From: Propionivibrio hellwigii
GTDB lineage: Bacteria > Pseudomonadota > Gammaproteobacteria > Burkholderiales > Rhodocyclaceae
DNA: 64,000 nucleotides
NCBI RefSeq assembly: GCF_041770905.1
Contig: NZ_JBEUWX010000002.1
Coordinates: forward strand, 372,001-436,000
Reading direction: 5' to 3'
The notes beneath the pieces were generated by a model that saw only the letters and a list, made by a program, of their open reading frames with translations, made no database searches and was not told the DNA's origin. The position numbers and the translations under genes are program-made. Position 1 is the first letter of the stretch. The number at the start of each line of letters is the position of its first letter. Below are positions 8,912 to 18,655 of the stretch, in pieces.

Positions 8912-9737
8912 GGCACGAATGGTGACTGCGCTTGCCTTGCTTGGTCTTTTCCTTTTTGCGCTGATCTGTCTGCCTCTTTTAGGCTGGGCGGTTTTTGCCA
9001 GTCTGATTGTTGCGTTGGCTGCCTGGGAATGGGGGGGATTATTGTTGTGGCCACCCCAAAAACGTTTTTTTTTGGGAGGCGGATTTTTTCTGGTATGCCT
9101 GCTGATTTTTTTCACGCAGCCACGGGCTTTCGGATTATTGATCGGCTTTGATAAAAGCGCCTGGCAGCTGGGACGATGGTTCTATATTCCGGCGGCGATT
9201 TTCTGGATTGTCGGTGCGCCGCTCTGGATGCGGCAACGCTGGGCACTGCCGCGCTCAGAAAAAGGCGTGCTGATTGGCGCTCTTGTGCTACTGCCGGCCT
9301 GGTTGGCTTTGATCCAGTTGCGCCATGTCGGCTGGCTGACCTTGCTTGTCGTTATGGCGCTCGTTTGGCTGGCCGATAGCGTCGCTTATTTTGCCGGCCG
9401 TGCTTGGGGGCGTAACAAGCTGGCGCCGGCTATCAGTCCGGGAAAAACCTGGGAAGGAGCGATCGGTGGCGGGCTGGCTGTCGTGATTTGTGGGGTGGCG
9501 CTTGCCGGATATTTGCCTGCGCGTATCGCGGGTAACCCGATTTTGCTCATCCTGCTATTGCTGGGGCTGGCAGCGATCAGCATTATCGGCGACCTGTTCG
9601 AGTCGATGATCAAACGCCAGGCCGGCCTCAAGGACAGCAGTAATCTTTTACCGGGGCACGGCGGTATTCTCGACCGGATCGACAGCCTGACATCGACTTT
9701 ACCTGTCGTGGCGTTGGCCTGGTTGCTGTTGGCTTGA
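8904..9737 (+). CDS. cdsA: phosphatidate cytidylyltransferase
   Basis: Integral membrane enzyme making CDP-diacylglycerol from phosphatidate and CTP, the branch point for phospholipids. 277 residues, mostly hydrophobic, with about eight membrane segments. The family signature is intact near the C-terminus: SMIKRQAGLKDSSNLLPGHG then GILDRIDS, with the conserved KD and HGG...DR residues. It overlaps uppS by 8 bases and precedes dxr by 12. Confidence 0.96.
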   Translation: MLKARMVTALALLGLFLFALICLPLLGWAVFASLIVALAAWEWGGLLLWPPQKRFFLGGGFFLVCLLIFFTQPRAFGLLIGFDKSAWQLGRWFYIPAAIFWIVGAPLWMRQRWALPRSEKGVLIGALVLLPAWLALIQLRHVGWLTLLVVMALVWLADSVAYFAGRAWGRNKLAPAISPGKTWEGAIGGGLAVVICGVALAGYLPARIAGNPILLILLLLGLAAISIIGDLFESMIKRQAGLKDSSNLLPGHGGILDRIDSLTSTLPVVALAWLLLA

Positions 9738-9749
9738 ATGGAATAGGTC

Positions 9750-10952
9750 GTGACGTACCGGCAACTCGCGCGGCTCACTATTCTCGGATCGACGGGCTCC
9801 ATTGGCCTGAATACCCTTGATGTTGTCCGTCGCCACCCTGAGCGTTACCGCATTGCTGCGCTTTGTGCGCACACACAGATCGATCGTCTGTTCGAGCAAT
9901 GCCTGGAGTTTCGTCCGGATTTCGCCGTAGTGCGTGATGATGAACTGGCCGCCGAATTGGCAACGCGCCTGGCTGCGGCAGGGTGTGCCGGCATTCGGGT
10001 CGAATATGGCGCAGAAGCGTTGACGCGCATGGCAGGCCTGAAAGAAGTCGATTCAGTCATGGTAGCTATTGTTGGCGCAGCCGGACTGCCGCCCGCACTA
10101 GCCGCCGCCCAGGCCGGCAAACGCGTCCTGCTGGCGAACAAGGAATCTCTGGTCATGGCTGGCGCGTTATTCATGCGTACCGTGCGTGAATCTGGTGCTG
10201 TTTTGCTACCGGTTGATAGCGAACATAATGCAATTTTTCAATCTCTTCCGAGGGATTATTCAAGTAATTTATCAGCTCATGGCGTGGTGAGTCTTTTGCT
10301 GACCGCATCGGGAGGGCCTTTCCGCGGTATGGATCAGGCGGCGCTTGCCCGGGTGACGCCGGAACAGGCGTGTGCGCATCCCAAATGGGCAATGGGGCGC
10401 AAGATTTCTGTAGATTCGGCCACCCTGATGAACAAGGGGCTGGAAGTCATCGAAGCACATTGGCTGTTCAACATTCCGCCGGAAAAAATCGAAGTGGTCG
10501 TGCATCCGCAGAGCATCATTCATTCGCTGGTGCGCTACGTGGATGGCTCAGTGCTTGCCGAACTGGGTAATCCGGATATGCGTACTCCGATTGCGCATGC
10601 ACTGGCCTATCCGGAGCGAATCGATAGTGGCGTGACGGCACTGGATCTGTTTTCGGTCGGTGCGCTGAGTTTCGAACGACCAGATGTCGAGCGCTTTCCC
10701 TGTCTGGGGTTGGCATACCGGGCACTTAAGTTGGGCGGCAGCGGGCCAGCCATTCTGAATGCGGCCAATGAAGTTGCCGTGGCAGCCTTCCTTGACCGCA
10801 GAATTTCCTTTAATGCGATTCCTGCCATCATTGCTGCTGCGCTGGATACCTTGCCTGTCAAAGCAGTCGATACGCTGGCTGACGCGCTGGCTGCCGATGC
10901 GCAGGCGCGTGGCTTCGCGGAACAGGTGATTACTGAGCGTCGGTACGCATGA
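9750..10952 (+). CDS. dxr: 1-deoxy-D-xylulose 5-phosphate reductoisomerase
   Basis: Second step of the MEP isoprenoid pathway, NADPH dependent. 400 residues starting with GTG at 9750. The nucleotide-binding loop ILGSTGSIGLNTLDVV is at the N-terminus. The metal and substrate region shows VDSEHNAIFQ and LLTASGGPF. Also present are HPKWAMGRKISVDSATLMNK and the C-terminal ILNAANEVAVAAFLD. Its TGA overlaps the ATG of rseP. Placed between cdsA and rseP, as in other proteobacteria; it feeds the precursor used by uppS upstream. Confidence 0.97.
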   Translation: MTYRQLARLTILGSTGSIGLNTLDVVRRHPERYRIAALCAHTQIDRLFEQCLEFRPDFAVVRDDELAAELATRLAAAGCAGIRVEYGAEALTRMAGLKEVDSVMVAIVGAAGLPPALAAAQAGKRVLLANKESLVMAGALFMRTVRESGAVLLPVDSEHNAIFQSLPRDYSSNLSAHGVVSLLLTASGGPFRGMDQAALARVTPEQACAHPKWAMGRKISVDSATLMNKGLEVIEAHWLFNIPPEKIEVVVHPQSIIHSLVRYVDGSVLAELGNPDMRTPIAHALAYPERIDSGVTALDLFSVGALSFERPDVERFPCLGLAYRALKLGGSGPAILNAANEVAVAAFLDRRISFNAIPAIIAAALDTLPVKAVDTLADALAADAQARGFAEQVITERRYA

Positions 10953-12316
10953 ACGATTTCTTATATTACGTGCTGGCCTTTCTGGTTTTGCTCGGTCTGT
11001 TGATTATCATCCACGAATTGGGTCATTACCTGGTCGCACGTTGGGTCGGCGTCAAGGTGTTGCGTTTTTCGATTGGCTTTGGCGCCCCCATTTTTGTCAG
11101 AAAAATTGGCGTAGACCAGACCGAATGGGCCATTGGGCGAATTCCGCTGGGCGGTTACGTCAAGATGCTTGATGAGAGTGAAGGCGAAGTGATGCCCGAT
11201 GAGCTACCGCGCAGTTTTAACCGGCAAGTTTTGTGGCGGCGAATAGCCATCGTCGTTGCCGGGCCGATGGCGAATCTGCTGCTGGCGGTCGTGGTGTATT
11301 GGGGGAGCTTTTTATACGGCGTCGAAGAGTTGCGGCCGGTGCTTGGCGCACCTGTGAATGCTTCGCCTGCAGCACATGCGGGAATTGAGGACGGCGACCG
11401 GGTCGTCAAGATTGGCGATGATCCGGTACTGACTTGGCAGGAGATGCGTTGGAAGATACTGACACTGGCGGCCGATGTCGATACGCTTTCGTTAGAGACG
11501 GTGAATATGCGCCATGAAAGCGCCATCCGGCAACTCGATATTTCTTCTATCCGTCGTCACGGCTGGGAGGCGGATGCGCTGGAACAGCTGGGGTTGCGTT
11601 ATTTCCGGCCACGTATTCCGCCAGTCATTGGCCGGCTCAACGAAGATGGGCGCGCCAGCGCAGCAGGTTTGCAGGCGGATGATGAGATCGTCGCAATTGA
11701 TGGTCAGGAGATTGATTCCTGGCACGCTCTGGTCGATATTGTCCATGCACATCCCGAGCAGCGTTTGCTGTTTACGGTGTTGCGCGCCGGGAGTCTGCTC
11801 GAAATTCCCGTGACGCCCGCCGCGTTTACCGACAAAAACCAGGAAATCGGCCGCATCAGTGCGTACGTCAAGGAAATTCCGGATTTTCGTGATGCGCTGC
11901 TTGTGACCGTGCGCTATGGCCCGCTGACCGCTTTGTCCAAGGCGGTTGCTGAAACATGGGAGAAAGCAGTTTTCAGTCTGCGGATTATCGGCAAAATGCT
12001 TATCGGCGAAGTGTCCTGGCAAAACATCAGCGGCCCCATTACGGTTGCCGACTATGCCGGGCAGTCCGCCAAACTCGGGCTAATGGCGTATTTCAGGTTT
12101 CTTGCGCTGATCAGCATCAGTCTGGCGGTGCTCAATCTCTTGCCGGTTCCCATGCTGGATGGGGGGCATTTGCTGTATTATCTGTTTGAGGCGGTTCGGG
12201 GAAAACCGCTTTCCGAACACACGATGGAATTGGGGCAGCGTCTTGGTATGTCCGTTCTTATTCTGCTGATGGCTTGTGCTTTTTATAACGATCTCAATCG
12301 ATTGATTTCCGGATGA
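10949..12316 (+). CDS. rseP: site-2 metalloprotease RseP (sigma-E pathway)
   Basis: Inner-membrane zinc protease that cleaves anti-sigma factor RseA and signal-peptide remnants inside the membrane. 455 residues. Zinc motif H22-E-L-G-H26 lies in the first membrane helix. Two PDZ domains occupy about residues 115-200 and 205-290 (second: GLQADDEIVAIDGQEI). The third zinc ligand lies in NLLPVPMLDGGHLLYYL. It overlaps dxr and bamA by 4 bases each, so translation is probably coupled. Its neighbour BamA is the folding machine whose failure triggers the sigma-E response. Confidence 0.96.
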   Translation: MNDFLYYVLAFLVLLGLLIIIHELGHYLVARWVGVKVLRFSIGFGAPIFVRKIGVDQTEWAIGRIPLGGYVKMLDESEGEVMPDELPRSFNRQVLWRRIAIVVAGPMANLLLAVVVYWGSFLYGVEELRPVLGAPVNASPAAHAGIEDGDRVVKIGDDPVLTWQEMRWKILTLAADVDTLSLETVNMRHESAIRQLDISSIRRHGWEADALEQLGLRYFRPRIPPVIGRLNEDGRASAAGLQADDEIVAIDGQEIDSWHALVDIVHAHPEQRLLFTVLRAGSLLEIPVTPAAFTDKNQEIGRISAYVKEIPDFRDALLVTVRYGPLTALSKAVAETWEKAVFSLRIIGKMLIGEVSWQNISGPITVADYAGQSAKLGLMAYFRFLALISISLAVLNLLPVPMLDGGHLLYYLFEAVRGKPLSEHTMELGQRLGMSVLILLMACAFYNDLNRLISG

Positions 12317-14655
12317 ATATGACCAACAAGACTTTTCTTCCCGGATTGCTGGCGGCGTTCTGCACGACGAGCGCCTTAGCTTTCGAACCTTTCACCGTCA
12401 AAGATATCCGTGTTGAAGGTATTCAGCGCACGGAAGCCGGAACGGTCTTCAGCTATCTGCCGGTCAAGGTAGGGGAAACCATGACCAACGAAAAGGCGGC
12501 GCAGGCGATCAAATCATTGTTTGCTACCGGCTTTTTTAAAGATGTGCGGATTGAGACTGACGGCAATATCGTCAATGTCATCGTCGAAGAGCGTCCGTCG
12601 ATTGCACAGATCGATTTCGATGGCCTCAAGGAGTTCGACAAGGAACAAATCATCAAGGGACTGCGTGAAGTCGGTTTTGCCGTTTCCCGTCCGTTTGACC
12701 GCAGCGCACTGGATAAGGCTGAGCAGGAACTGAAACGTCAATATCTGACGCGAGGGAAATATGCCGCTACGGTGACGACGACCGTCACGCCGCTGGAACG
12801 CAATCGCGTTGCGATTAATTTTAAGATCGACGAAGGATCTTCCGCGAAAATCCGGCAGATCAACATTATTGGCGCCCACGCATTCAGGGAAGCGACGCTG
12901 CTTGATGAATTCCAGTTGCAAACGCCAAACTGGATTAGCTGGTATACAAAGAACGATCAGTATTCTAAACAGAAGCTTTCCGCCGATCTGGAATCTCTAC
13001 GTTCCTTTTATTTGAACCGCGGGTATCTAGAATTCAATGTCGAATCGACCCAGGTTTCGATCAGCCCCGACAAGAAAGACGTGTTTATTTCAATTTCGGT
13101 GAATGAGGGCGAGCGTTTTATCGTTTCATCGGTCAAGCTCGCCGGTGATCTGACTTTGCCGGAGCAGGAATTGCGGGAGTCGGTCAAGATCAAGCCTGGT
13201 GATATTTTCTCTCGGGAAAAACTCAACGAAACGACGCGTGCTATCAGTGACAAGTTGTCTGCCAAAGGGTATGCATTTGCCAACGTGAATGCCGCTCCGG
13301 AAGTCGATAAGGAAAAAAGGCAAGTTGCTTTCACCATTTTTATCGATCCTGGCAAGCGGGTCTACGTGCGCAGGATCAATATCGCGGGCAATACAAAAAG
13401 CCGGGACGAAGTGGTGCGCCAAGAGATGCGGCAGATGGAGGGCGCCTGGTACGACGACGAAAAAGTTAAGTTGTCCAAACAGCGGATCGACAAAACGGAT
13501 TACTTTAGCGAAGTCAATGTTGAAACGCAACCCGTGCCAGGAACGACCGATCAGGTCGACGTCAACGTGGGCGTCACCGAGAAAGCGACCGGAAGTCTTT
13601 CGGCAGGCATTGGTTATTCACAGGCTGAAAAGATTATGCTGCAAGCCTCGGTTTCCCAGGCCAATATCTTTGGTAGCGGAAAATTTGCCTCCGTCCAGCT
13701 CAGCACAGGGAAGCTCAACCGAAACATAGGGTTCAGTTATACCAATCCGTATTTCACTGTTGATGGCATCAGCCAAGGCTTTGATATTTATCACAACCGT
13801 TTCAATCCTTCTTCGCTGGGCTATGCCTATGGCAGGGAATCCACCGGCGGTGGCCTGCGCTTTGGTATTCCTATCGGCGAAAAAGAGACCATCAATTTTG
13901 GCGCAGCGCTGGACTACACAAAAATCAAGATTGACCATAATGATGCGAATACGCCCTTGTTATACAAACGTTACATCGACAAATTCTGCGGCGGTGCGGA
14001 CTCTTGCGGAAAAACTTCCTTCCCGTTTTCTGCGGGCTGGCTGAGTGATACGAAAGACAGTGCAATCGACCCGACGCGCGGCGCCGTACAGCGAATCTCT
14101 TACGAAGTGAGTCCGCTCGGCGACCTCAACTACCATAAGGTTACTTTGCAGCGCCGTCAGTATTTCCCGATTACACGGAATGCGGTGTTGATGCTCAATG
14201 GGGAGGTAGCATTTGCCAAGGGCTTTGGCAACAGCCCTGAGCTACCGTTCTTCAAGAATTTTTATGCAGGCGGCCCGGATTCGGTGCGCGGCTATGATTA
14301 TGGCAGTCTTGGGCCTTATGAAATCACACAGTCCGGCGATATCGTACATTTGGGCGGCGTGCGCCGCTTCATTTTTAATGCCGAGCTGATGTTACCGATG
14401 AGTAGTTTCGGCTTCGGAAAAGATAAATCGTTGAAATTCGGCCCATTCTTTGATGCTGGCCAGGTTTATGGCGATAAAAAATCCAATCGCGATCCTGGCG
14501 TCGTTGCCGAGGGTCCGATTCGCATGTCAGCGGGGATTGCCGTGACTTGGCTGTCGCCTTTGGGGCCACTGAAGTTCAGTATTGCTCAGCCGATCAATCG
14601 GCAGACTAATGATAAAATCCAGCGTTTTCAATTCCAGATGGGACAAACTTTCTAA
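12313..14655 (+). CDS. bamA: outer membrane protein assembly factor BamA
   Basis: Omp85-family core of the machine that inserts beta-barrels into the outer membrane. 780 residues. A signal peptide ends around residue 23 (TTSALA before FEPF). Five POTRA domains follow to about residue 340 (for example FTVKDIRVEGIQRTEAGTVF at the first). The C-terminal beta-barrel contains the GGPDSVRGY motif of barrel strand/loop 6 and ends in an outer-membrane signature FQFQMGQTF with terminal Phe. It overlaps rseP by 4 bases and is followed by skp. Confidence 0.97.
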   Translation: MNMTNKTFLPGLLAAFCTTSALAFEPFTVKDIRVEGIQRTEAGTVFSYLPVKVGETMTNEKAAQAIKSLFATGFFKDVRIETDGNIVNVIVEERPSIAQIDFDGLKEFDKEQIIKGLREVGFAVSRPFDRSALDKAEQELKRQYLTRGKYAATVTTTVTPLERNRVAINFKIDEGSSAKIRQINIIGAHAFREATLLDEFQLQTPNWISWYTKNDQYSKQKLSADLESLRSFYLNRGYLEFNVESTQVSISPDKKDVFISISVNEGERFIVSSVKLAGDLTLPEQELRESVKIKPGDIFSREKLNETTRAISDKLSAKGYAFANVNAAPEVDKEKRQVAFTIFIDPGKRVYVRRINIAGNTKSRDEVVRQEMRQMEGAWYDDEKVKLSKQRIDKTDYFSEVNVETQPVPGTTDQVDVNVGVTEKATGSLSAGIGYSQAEKIMLQASVSQANIFGSGKFASVQLSTGKLNRNIGFSYTNPYFTVDGISQGFDIYHNRFNPSSLGYAYGRESTGGGLRFGIPIGEKETINFGAALDYTKIKIDHNDANTPLLYKRYIDKFCGGADSCGKTSFPFSAGWLSDTKDSAIDPTRGAVQRISYEVSPLGDLNYHKVTLQRRQYFPITRNAVLMLNGEVAFAKGFGNSPELPFFKNFYAGGPDSVRGYDYGSLGPYEITQSGDIVHLGGVRRFIFNAELMLPMSSFGFGKDKSLKFGPFFDAGQVYGDKKSNRDPGVVAEGPIRMSAGIAVTWLSPLGPLKFSIAQPINRQTNDKIQRFQFQMGQTF

Positions 14656-14671
14656 CGTAAGGAGAAAGAGC

Positions 14672-15181
14672 TTGAAGATAAAATTTGCCACCTTTTTGAT
14701 TGCACTCATGACGGTTTTTCCGGTATCGCAGGTCATGGCGGCTGATGCGCTCAAAATCGGTTATGTCAATACACAGCGTATTTTCCGTGATGCGCCTTCC
14801 GCCGTGAGAGCGGCCAAAAAGATTGAAGCGGAATTTTCTAAACGCGATCAGGATTTGCAGCGGATGGCCAAGCAACTCCAGTCGATGCAGGAAAATCTCG
14901 AAACAAACGCGATGACGATGTCCGAATCGGATCGTCGGGCGAAGGAAAAAAGCCTGAACGATCTGTCGCGTGAATTCCAGCGCAAGCAACGTGAGTTCCG
15001 CGAAGATCTCAATCTGCGCCAGAACGAGGAAAATACGGCGATTATCGATAAAGCCAACCAAGCGATCAGACAGATTGCGGAAAGCGAGAAATACGACCTG
15101 ATTCTGCAAGACGTCGTCTGGGTGAGCCAGCAGCTCGATATTACGGACAAGGTCATCAAAGCCTTGGCCGACGGTAAATAA
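14672..15181 (+). CDS. skp: periplasmic chaperone Skp/OmpH
   Basis: Carries unfolded outer-membrane proteins across the periplasm to BamA. I start it at TTG 14672, which lies 8 bases after the strong site AAGGAGA and gives a normal signal peptide (KIKFATFLIALMTVFPVSQ, cleaved after VMA). Any ATG start would lie far upstream inside bamA. The mature part begins KIGYVNTQRIFRDAP and then forms long charged coiled helices (the tentacles), ending with KVIKALADGK. 169 residues; small for a gene but normal for the family. Confidence 0.93.
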   Translation: MKIKFATFLIALMTVFPVSQVMAADALKIGYVNTQRIFRDAPSAVRAAKKIEAEFSKRDQDLQRMAKQLQSMQENLETNAMTMSESDRRAKEKSLNDLSREFQRKQREFREDLNLRQNEENTAIIDKANQAIRQIAESEKYDLILQDVVWVSQQLDITDKVIKALADGK

Positions 15182-15198
15182 TTTCCCGGGAGGTCGGC

Positions 15199-16218
15199 TT
15201 GCGGCTTGAGCAGATTGTTGCACAGCTTGGCGGCCGTCTGATTGGCGATGGCAGTGTCGAGATTCTGCAGGTGGGCGCTCTGTCGTCGGCAGGGCGCGGG
15301 CAAATCTCTTTTTTGACCAATCCCAAATACCGTGCACAACTGAAGACTACTCACGCATCGGCAGTCATCGTTTCGGAAAAAAATGCGAGTGATACGGAAA
15401 TTCCACGTATCGTTCATGCGAATCCATACGCCTATTACGCACGGGTTACCGCATTACTGAATCCACCACCGACGCGTGCCCAGCGAGTGCATGAAACGGC
15501 TGTTGTTCTTAGTCCGCTACCCGTTTCAGTGACTATCGATGCGCATGTCGTTGTTGGGCGACGCGTCTGTTTAGGTGAGAATGTCGTGCTGTATCCGGGC
15601 TGCGTGATTGGTGATGATGTCTCCATCGGTGCAGATACAGTCATTTATCCTAATGTCGTGATTTATCCGCGTTGCGTGATTGGTGCTAGAACGATCATTC
15701 ATGCGGGTGCAGTTATCGGAAGCGATGGCTTCGGCTTTGCCAAGGAAGGCGAGTGCTGGGTCAAGATTCCACAAATTGGCCGCGTCGTTATTGGCGACGA
15801 CGTCGAAATCGGCGCCAATACTTCGATCGACCGCGGTGCGCTCGATGATACGGTCATTGGTAACGATGTCAAACTTGATAACCAGATCCAGATTGCCCAC
15901 AACGTCCGGATTGGCGATCATTCCGCAATGGCCGGTTGTGTCGGCGTGGCAGGTAGTACGACATTTGGCAAGCGGTGTACGGTCGGTGGGGCCGGGATGA
16001 TTTCCGGGCATCTTGAAATTGGCGATGATGTCCATGTTTCAGGCGGGACATTGGTGGGCAAGAACCTGAAGCAACCAGGACAATACACAGCGGTTTTTCC
16101 GCTCGAACCGCATATCGACTGGTTGCAGAATGCGGCACACCTTAAGCGTCTTGCAAAACTGGCGGCGCGGGTCGAAGAGCTTGAGAAAAAACTTGAAGAT
16201 ATGAGTAAAACACAATGA
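15199..16218 (+). CDS. lpxD: UDP-3-O-acyl-glucosamine N-acyltransferase LpxD
   Basis: Third step of lipid A synthesis. 339 residues, starting with TTG at 15199 after GGGAGG at 15188-15193. The N-terminal uridine-binding domain is followed by a left-handed beta-helix of hexapeptide repeats (VVGRRVCLGENVVLYPG, VIGDDVSIGADTVIYP), the catalytic-region IQIAHNVRIGDHSAMAG, and a C-terminal helix. It overlaps fabZ by 4 bases. Both it and skp use the rare TTG start, which may keep their output below that of bamA. Confidence 0.95.
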   Translation: MRLEQIVAQLGGRLIGDGSVEILQVGALSSAGRGQISFLTNPKYRAQLKTTHASAVIVSEKNASDTEIPRIVHANPYAYYARVTALLNPPPTRAQRVHETAVVLSPLPVSVTIDAHVVVGRRVCLGENVVLYPGCVIGDDVSIGADTVIYPNVVIYPRCVIGARTIIHAGAVIGSDGFGFAKEGECWVKIPQIGRVVIGDDVEIGANTSIDRGALDDTVIGNDVKLDNQIQIAHNVRIGDHSAMAGCVGVAGSTTFGKRCTVGGAGMISGHLEIGDDVHVSGGTLVGKNLKQPGQYTAVFPLEPHIDWLQNAAHLKRLAKLAARVEELEKKLEDMSKTQ

Positions 16219-16661
16219 TTAAAATGGATATTCAGGATATCGCCAGGCATCTTCCGCAGCGTTACCCCTTTCTCTTGGTCGATCGTGTTGTAGAGATGGA
16301 GCTGGGCAAGTCGATCCATGCCTACAAAAACGTGACGATCAACGAGGCGTTTTTCGTTGGCCATTTCCCGCATTACCCGGTGATGCCTGGCGTGCTGATC
16401 ATGGAGGCACTGGCACAGGCGGCGGGTGTCCTCTCTTTTAAGACGGCAGGAGAAATGCCGAGCGAGACCTCGCGTTTTCTCTTTGCCGGTATCGATAACG
16501 CACGTTTCAAGCGCCAGGTGGTTCCCGGTGACCAATTGCATCTGTATGTTGACATCACGCGTCGGATGCGCAGCATCTGGAAATACCACGCGGTCGCCAA
16601 AGTAGGCGATGAAATTGCCGCCGAAGCCGAGCTGATGTGCGCTAAGAGCGATACCGCCTGA
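16215..16661 (+). CDS. fabZ: 3-hydroxyacyl-[ACP] dehydratase FabZ
   Basis: Dehydrates hydroxyacyl-ACP in fatty acid elongation and competes with lipid A synthesis for 3-hydroxyacyl-ACP. Hot-dog fold, 148 residues. The catalytic pair is H50 in GHFPHYPVMPG and E64 in LIMEALAQ. It sits between lpxD and lpxA, the classic arrangement, with a 4-base overlap to lpxD. A second in-frame ATG at 16224 could also be the start. Confidence 0.97.
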   Translation: MIKMDIQDIARHLPQRYPFLLVDRVVEMELGKSIHAYKNVTINEAFFVGHFPHYPVMPGVLIMEALAQAAGVLSFKTAGEMPSETSRFLFAGIDNARFKRQVVPGDQLHLYVDITRRMRSIWKYHAVAKVGDEIAAEAELMCAKSDTA

Positions 16662-16682
16662 CAGAGCAAAGGAGACCGCGCC

Positions 16683-17453
16683 ATGATTCATCCGACTGCC
16701 ATCATTCATCCGGAGGCAAAACTTGGCGCAGGGGTGTCTGTCGGCGCTTATTCGGTCATCGAGGCCGGCGTTGAAATTGGCGATAACACGCGTATTGGTC
16801 CGCACGTCGTCATTACCGGCCGTACCCGTATCGGCTGCGATAACCAGATTTTCCAGTTCTGTTCTTTAGGTGAGGTGCCGCAGGACAAGAAATATGCGGG
16901 CGAGCCGACCCGCCTGGTCATTGGCGATCGCAATACCATCCGCGAGTTCTGTACTTTCAATCTGGGGACGGCGCAGGACGCGGGCATTACGCGCATGGGC
17001 GACGATAACTGGATCATGGCCTATGTGCATATCGCACATGATTGCCAGATCGGCAACCGTACAATTTTTGCCAATAACGCCCAGCTGGCGGGTCATGTAC
17101 ATGTCGATGACTGGGTAATTTTCGGCGGCTTCAGCGGCGCTCACCAATTTTGCCGTATTGGCGCACATGCGATGATCGCTGCCGGCACGATTGTTTTGCA
17201 GGATGTGCCGCCCTATGTCATGGCAGGCGGTACGACGGCCGCGCCATTTGGCCTCAATATCGAAGGTTTGCGCCGCCGCGGTTTCTCCTCGGAGTCGTTG
17301 CAGGCGCTCAAACATGCCTATCGCACGCTGTATCGATCCGGCCTGACGCTTGAAGAAGCACGCACCAAGCTGGCGGAAGAAGCCGCTGCGCATGCCGAGA
17401 TTCAACCTTTCCTCGATTTTCTGGCAGTTTCCAAACGCGGCATCATCCGATGA
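16683..17453 (+). CDS. lpxA: UDP-N-acetylglucosamine acyltransferase LpxA
   Basis: First enzyme of lipid A synthesis. 256 residues with hexapeptide repeats over the first 180 (for example IHPEAKLGAGVSVGAYSVIE). The catalytic histidine is H119 in YVHIAHDCQIG. The following AGHVHVDDWVIFGG and the C-terminal helical part (LRRRGFSSESLQALKHAYR) are typical. A clean AAAGGAGA site precedes the ATG, and the end overlaps lpxB by 4 bases. Confidence 0.97.
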   Translation: MIHPTAIIHPEAKLGAGVSVGAYSVIEAGVEIGDNTRIGPHVVITGRTRIGCDNQIFQFCSLGEVPQDKKYAGEPTRLVIGDRNTIREFCTFNLGTAQDAGITRMGDDNWIMAYVHIAHDCQIGNRTIFANNAQLAGHVHVDDWVIFGGFSGAHQFCRIGAHAMIAAGTIVLQDVPPYVMAGGTTAAPFGLNIEGLRRRGFSSESLQALKHAYRTLYRSGLTLEEARTKLAEEAAAHAEIQPFLDFLAVSKRGIIR

Positions 17454-18655
17454 ACAACAGGGCGGTGCGTATTGCCATGGTGGCTGGCGAAGCCTCCGGA
17501 GATTTGCTCGGCGCGCACCTTATCGCGGCATTGAAACAGCGTTTGCCGCAAGTCGAATTTTTTGGCATCGGCGGCCCGAAAATGCAGGCCTTGGGGTTCC
17601 AATCCTGGTATTCACAGGAAACTCTGGCCGTGCGTGGGTATGCCGAAGTGCTGCGCCATTTCCGTAAGATCCTGTCTATTCGCAGCGCGCTAAAACGCCG
17701 CTTGCTGGCCAATCCGCCTGATATTTTCATTGGCGTCGACGCGCCAGATTTTAATTTTGGTCTGGAAAAGCCGCTTAAACAGAACGGTATTCCCTGCGTC
17801 CATTACGTCAGCCCGTCGATCTGGGCGTGGCGCGGGCAGCGGATTCACCGCATTGGCAAGGTCGTATCGCGCATCCTGGCGCTGTTTCCCTTTGAGCCTG
17901 AAATCTACGAGAAACAAGGCATCCCGGTCAGCTACGTCGGACATCCACTGGCCGATGTGTTGCCACTGGAAGATGGTCGCGATGAAGCGCGCGAGCTGTT
18001 TGGGGTGCCGGCGCAGCGGCCGGTATTTACCTTGCTGCCGGGTAGTCGCCAGGCGGAAGTGCAGTTCATGGCGGATGCTTTTGTCGGCGCAGCGCTCAAG
18101 GTGATCGAATCCTTGCCGGATGCCGAGTTCTTCGTACCGCTGGCGACCCGTGAGACGCGCCTGTTGTTCGAAGCCGCCATGCAGCGCGCCGATGCCCGCC
18201 AGTTGCCGGTGCGTTTGCTGTTCGGCCATGCGCATGAAGCCATGGCGGCGGCGGATATCGTCCTCGTCGCCAGCGGCACGGCGACGCTGGAAGCCGCGCT
18301 GCTCAAACGCCCTATGGTCATCGTATACAAAATGGCGCCGGTGACTTACCGCATCATGCGATGTATGAAAGGCTATTTGCCTTATATTGGCCTGCCCAAT
18401 ATCCTCGCTGGGCGTTTCGTCGTTCCTGAATTCATCCAGGACGATGCGACGCCGGAAAACCTGGCACAAGCGTTGCTGAACCTGTACGCCGACCGGATCA
18501 CTTGCGCCGGTATCGCAGAGGTTTTCCGTGAAATCCACTTGCAATTGCGGCAAAACTCTGCCGAGAAAGCTGCGGCGGCAGTGTTGCTGCACCTGCCAGA
18601 ACATTTTTTGAAACCGGCTGTTGCCGACACCGGCCATGCCGCGCACGCTGCCTGA
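17450..18655 (+). CDS. lpxB: lipid-A-disaccharide synthase LpxB
   Basis: Glycosyltransferase (family GT19) joining UDP-2,3-diacylglucosamine to lipid X at the inner membrane. 401 residues. Conserved parts: MVAGEASGDLLGAHLI near the N-terminus, FIGVDAPDFNFGLEK, HYVSPSIWAWR, LLPGSRQAEVQ, and the donor-binding VASGTATLEAALLKRPMVI. It is translationally coupled to lpxA; its last bases overlap the likely start of rnhB. Confidence 0.97.
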   Translation: MNNRAVRIAMVAGEASGDLLGAHLIAALKQRLPQVEFFGIGGPKMQALGFQSWYSQETLAVRGYAEVLRHFRKILSIRSALKRRLLANPPDIFIGVDAPDFNFGLEKPLKQNGIPCVHYVSPSIWAWRGQRIHRIGKVVSRILALFPFEPEIYEKQGIPVSYVGHPLADVLPLEDGRDEARELFGVPAQRPVFTLLPGSRQAEVQFMADAFVGAALKVIESLPDAEFFVPLATRETRLLFEAAMQRADARQLPVRLLFGHAHEAMAAADIVLVASGTATLEAALLKRPMVIVYKMAPVTYRIMRCMKGYLPYIGLPNILAGRFVVPEFIQDDATPENLAQALLNLYADRITCAGIAEVFREIHLQLRQNSAEKAAAAVLLHLPEHFLKPAVADTGHAAHAA

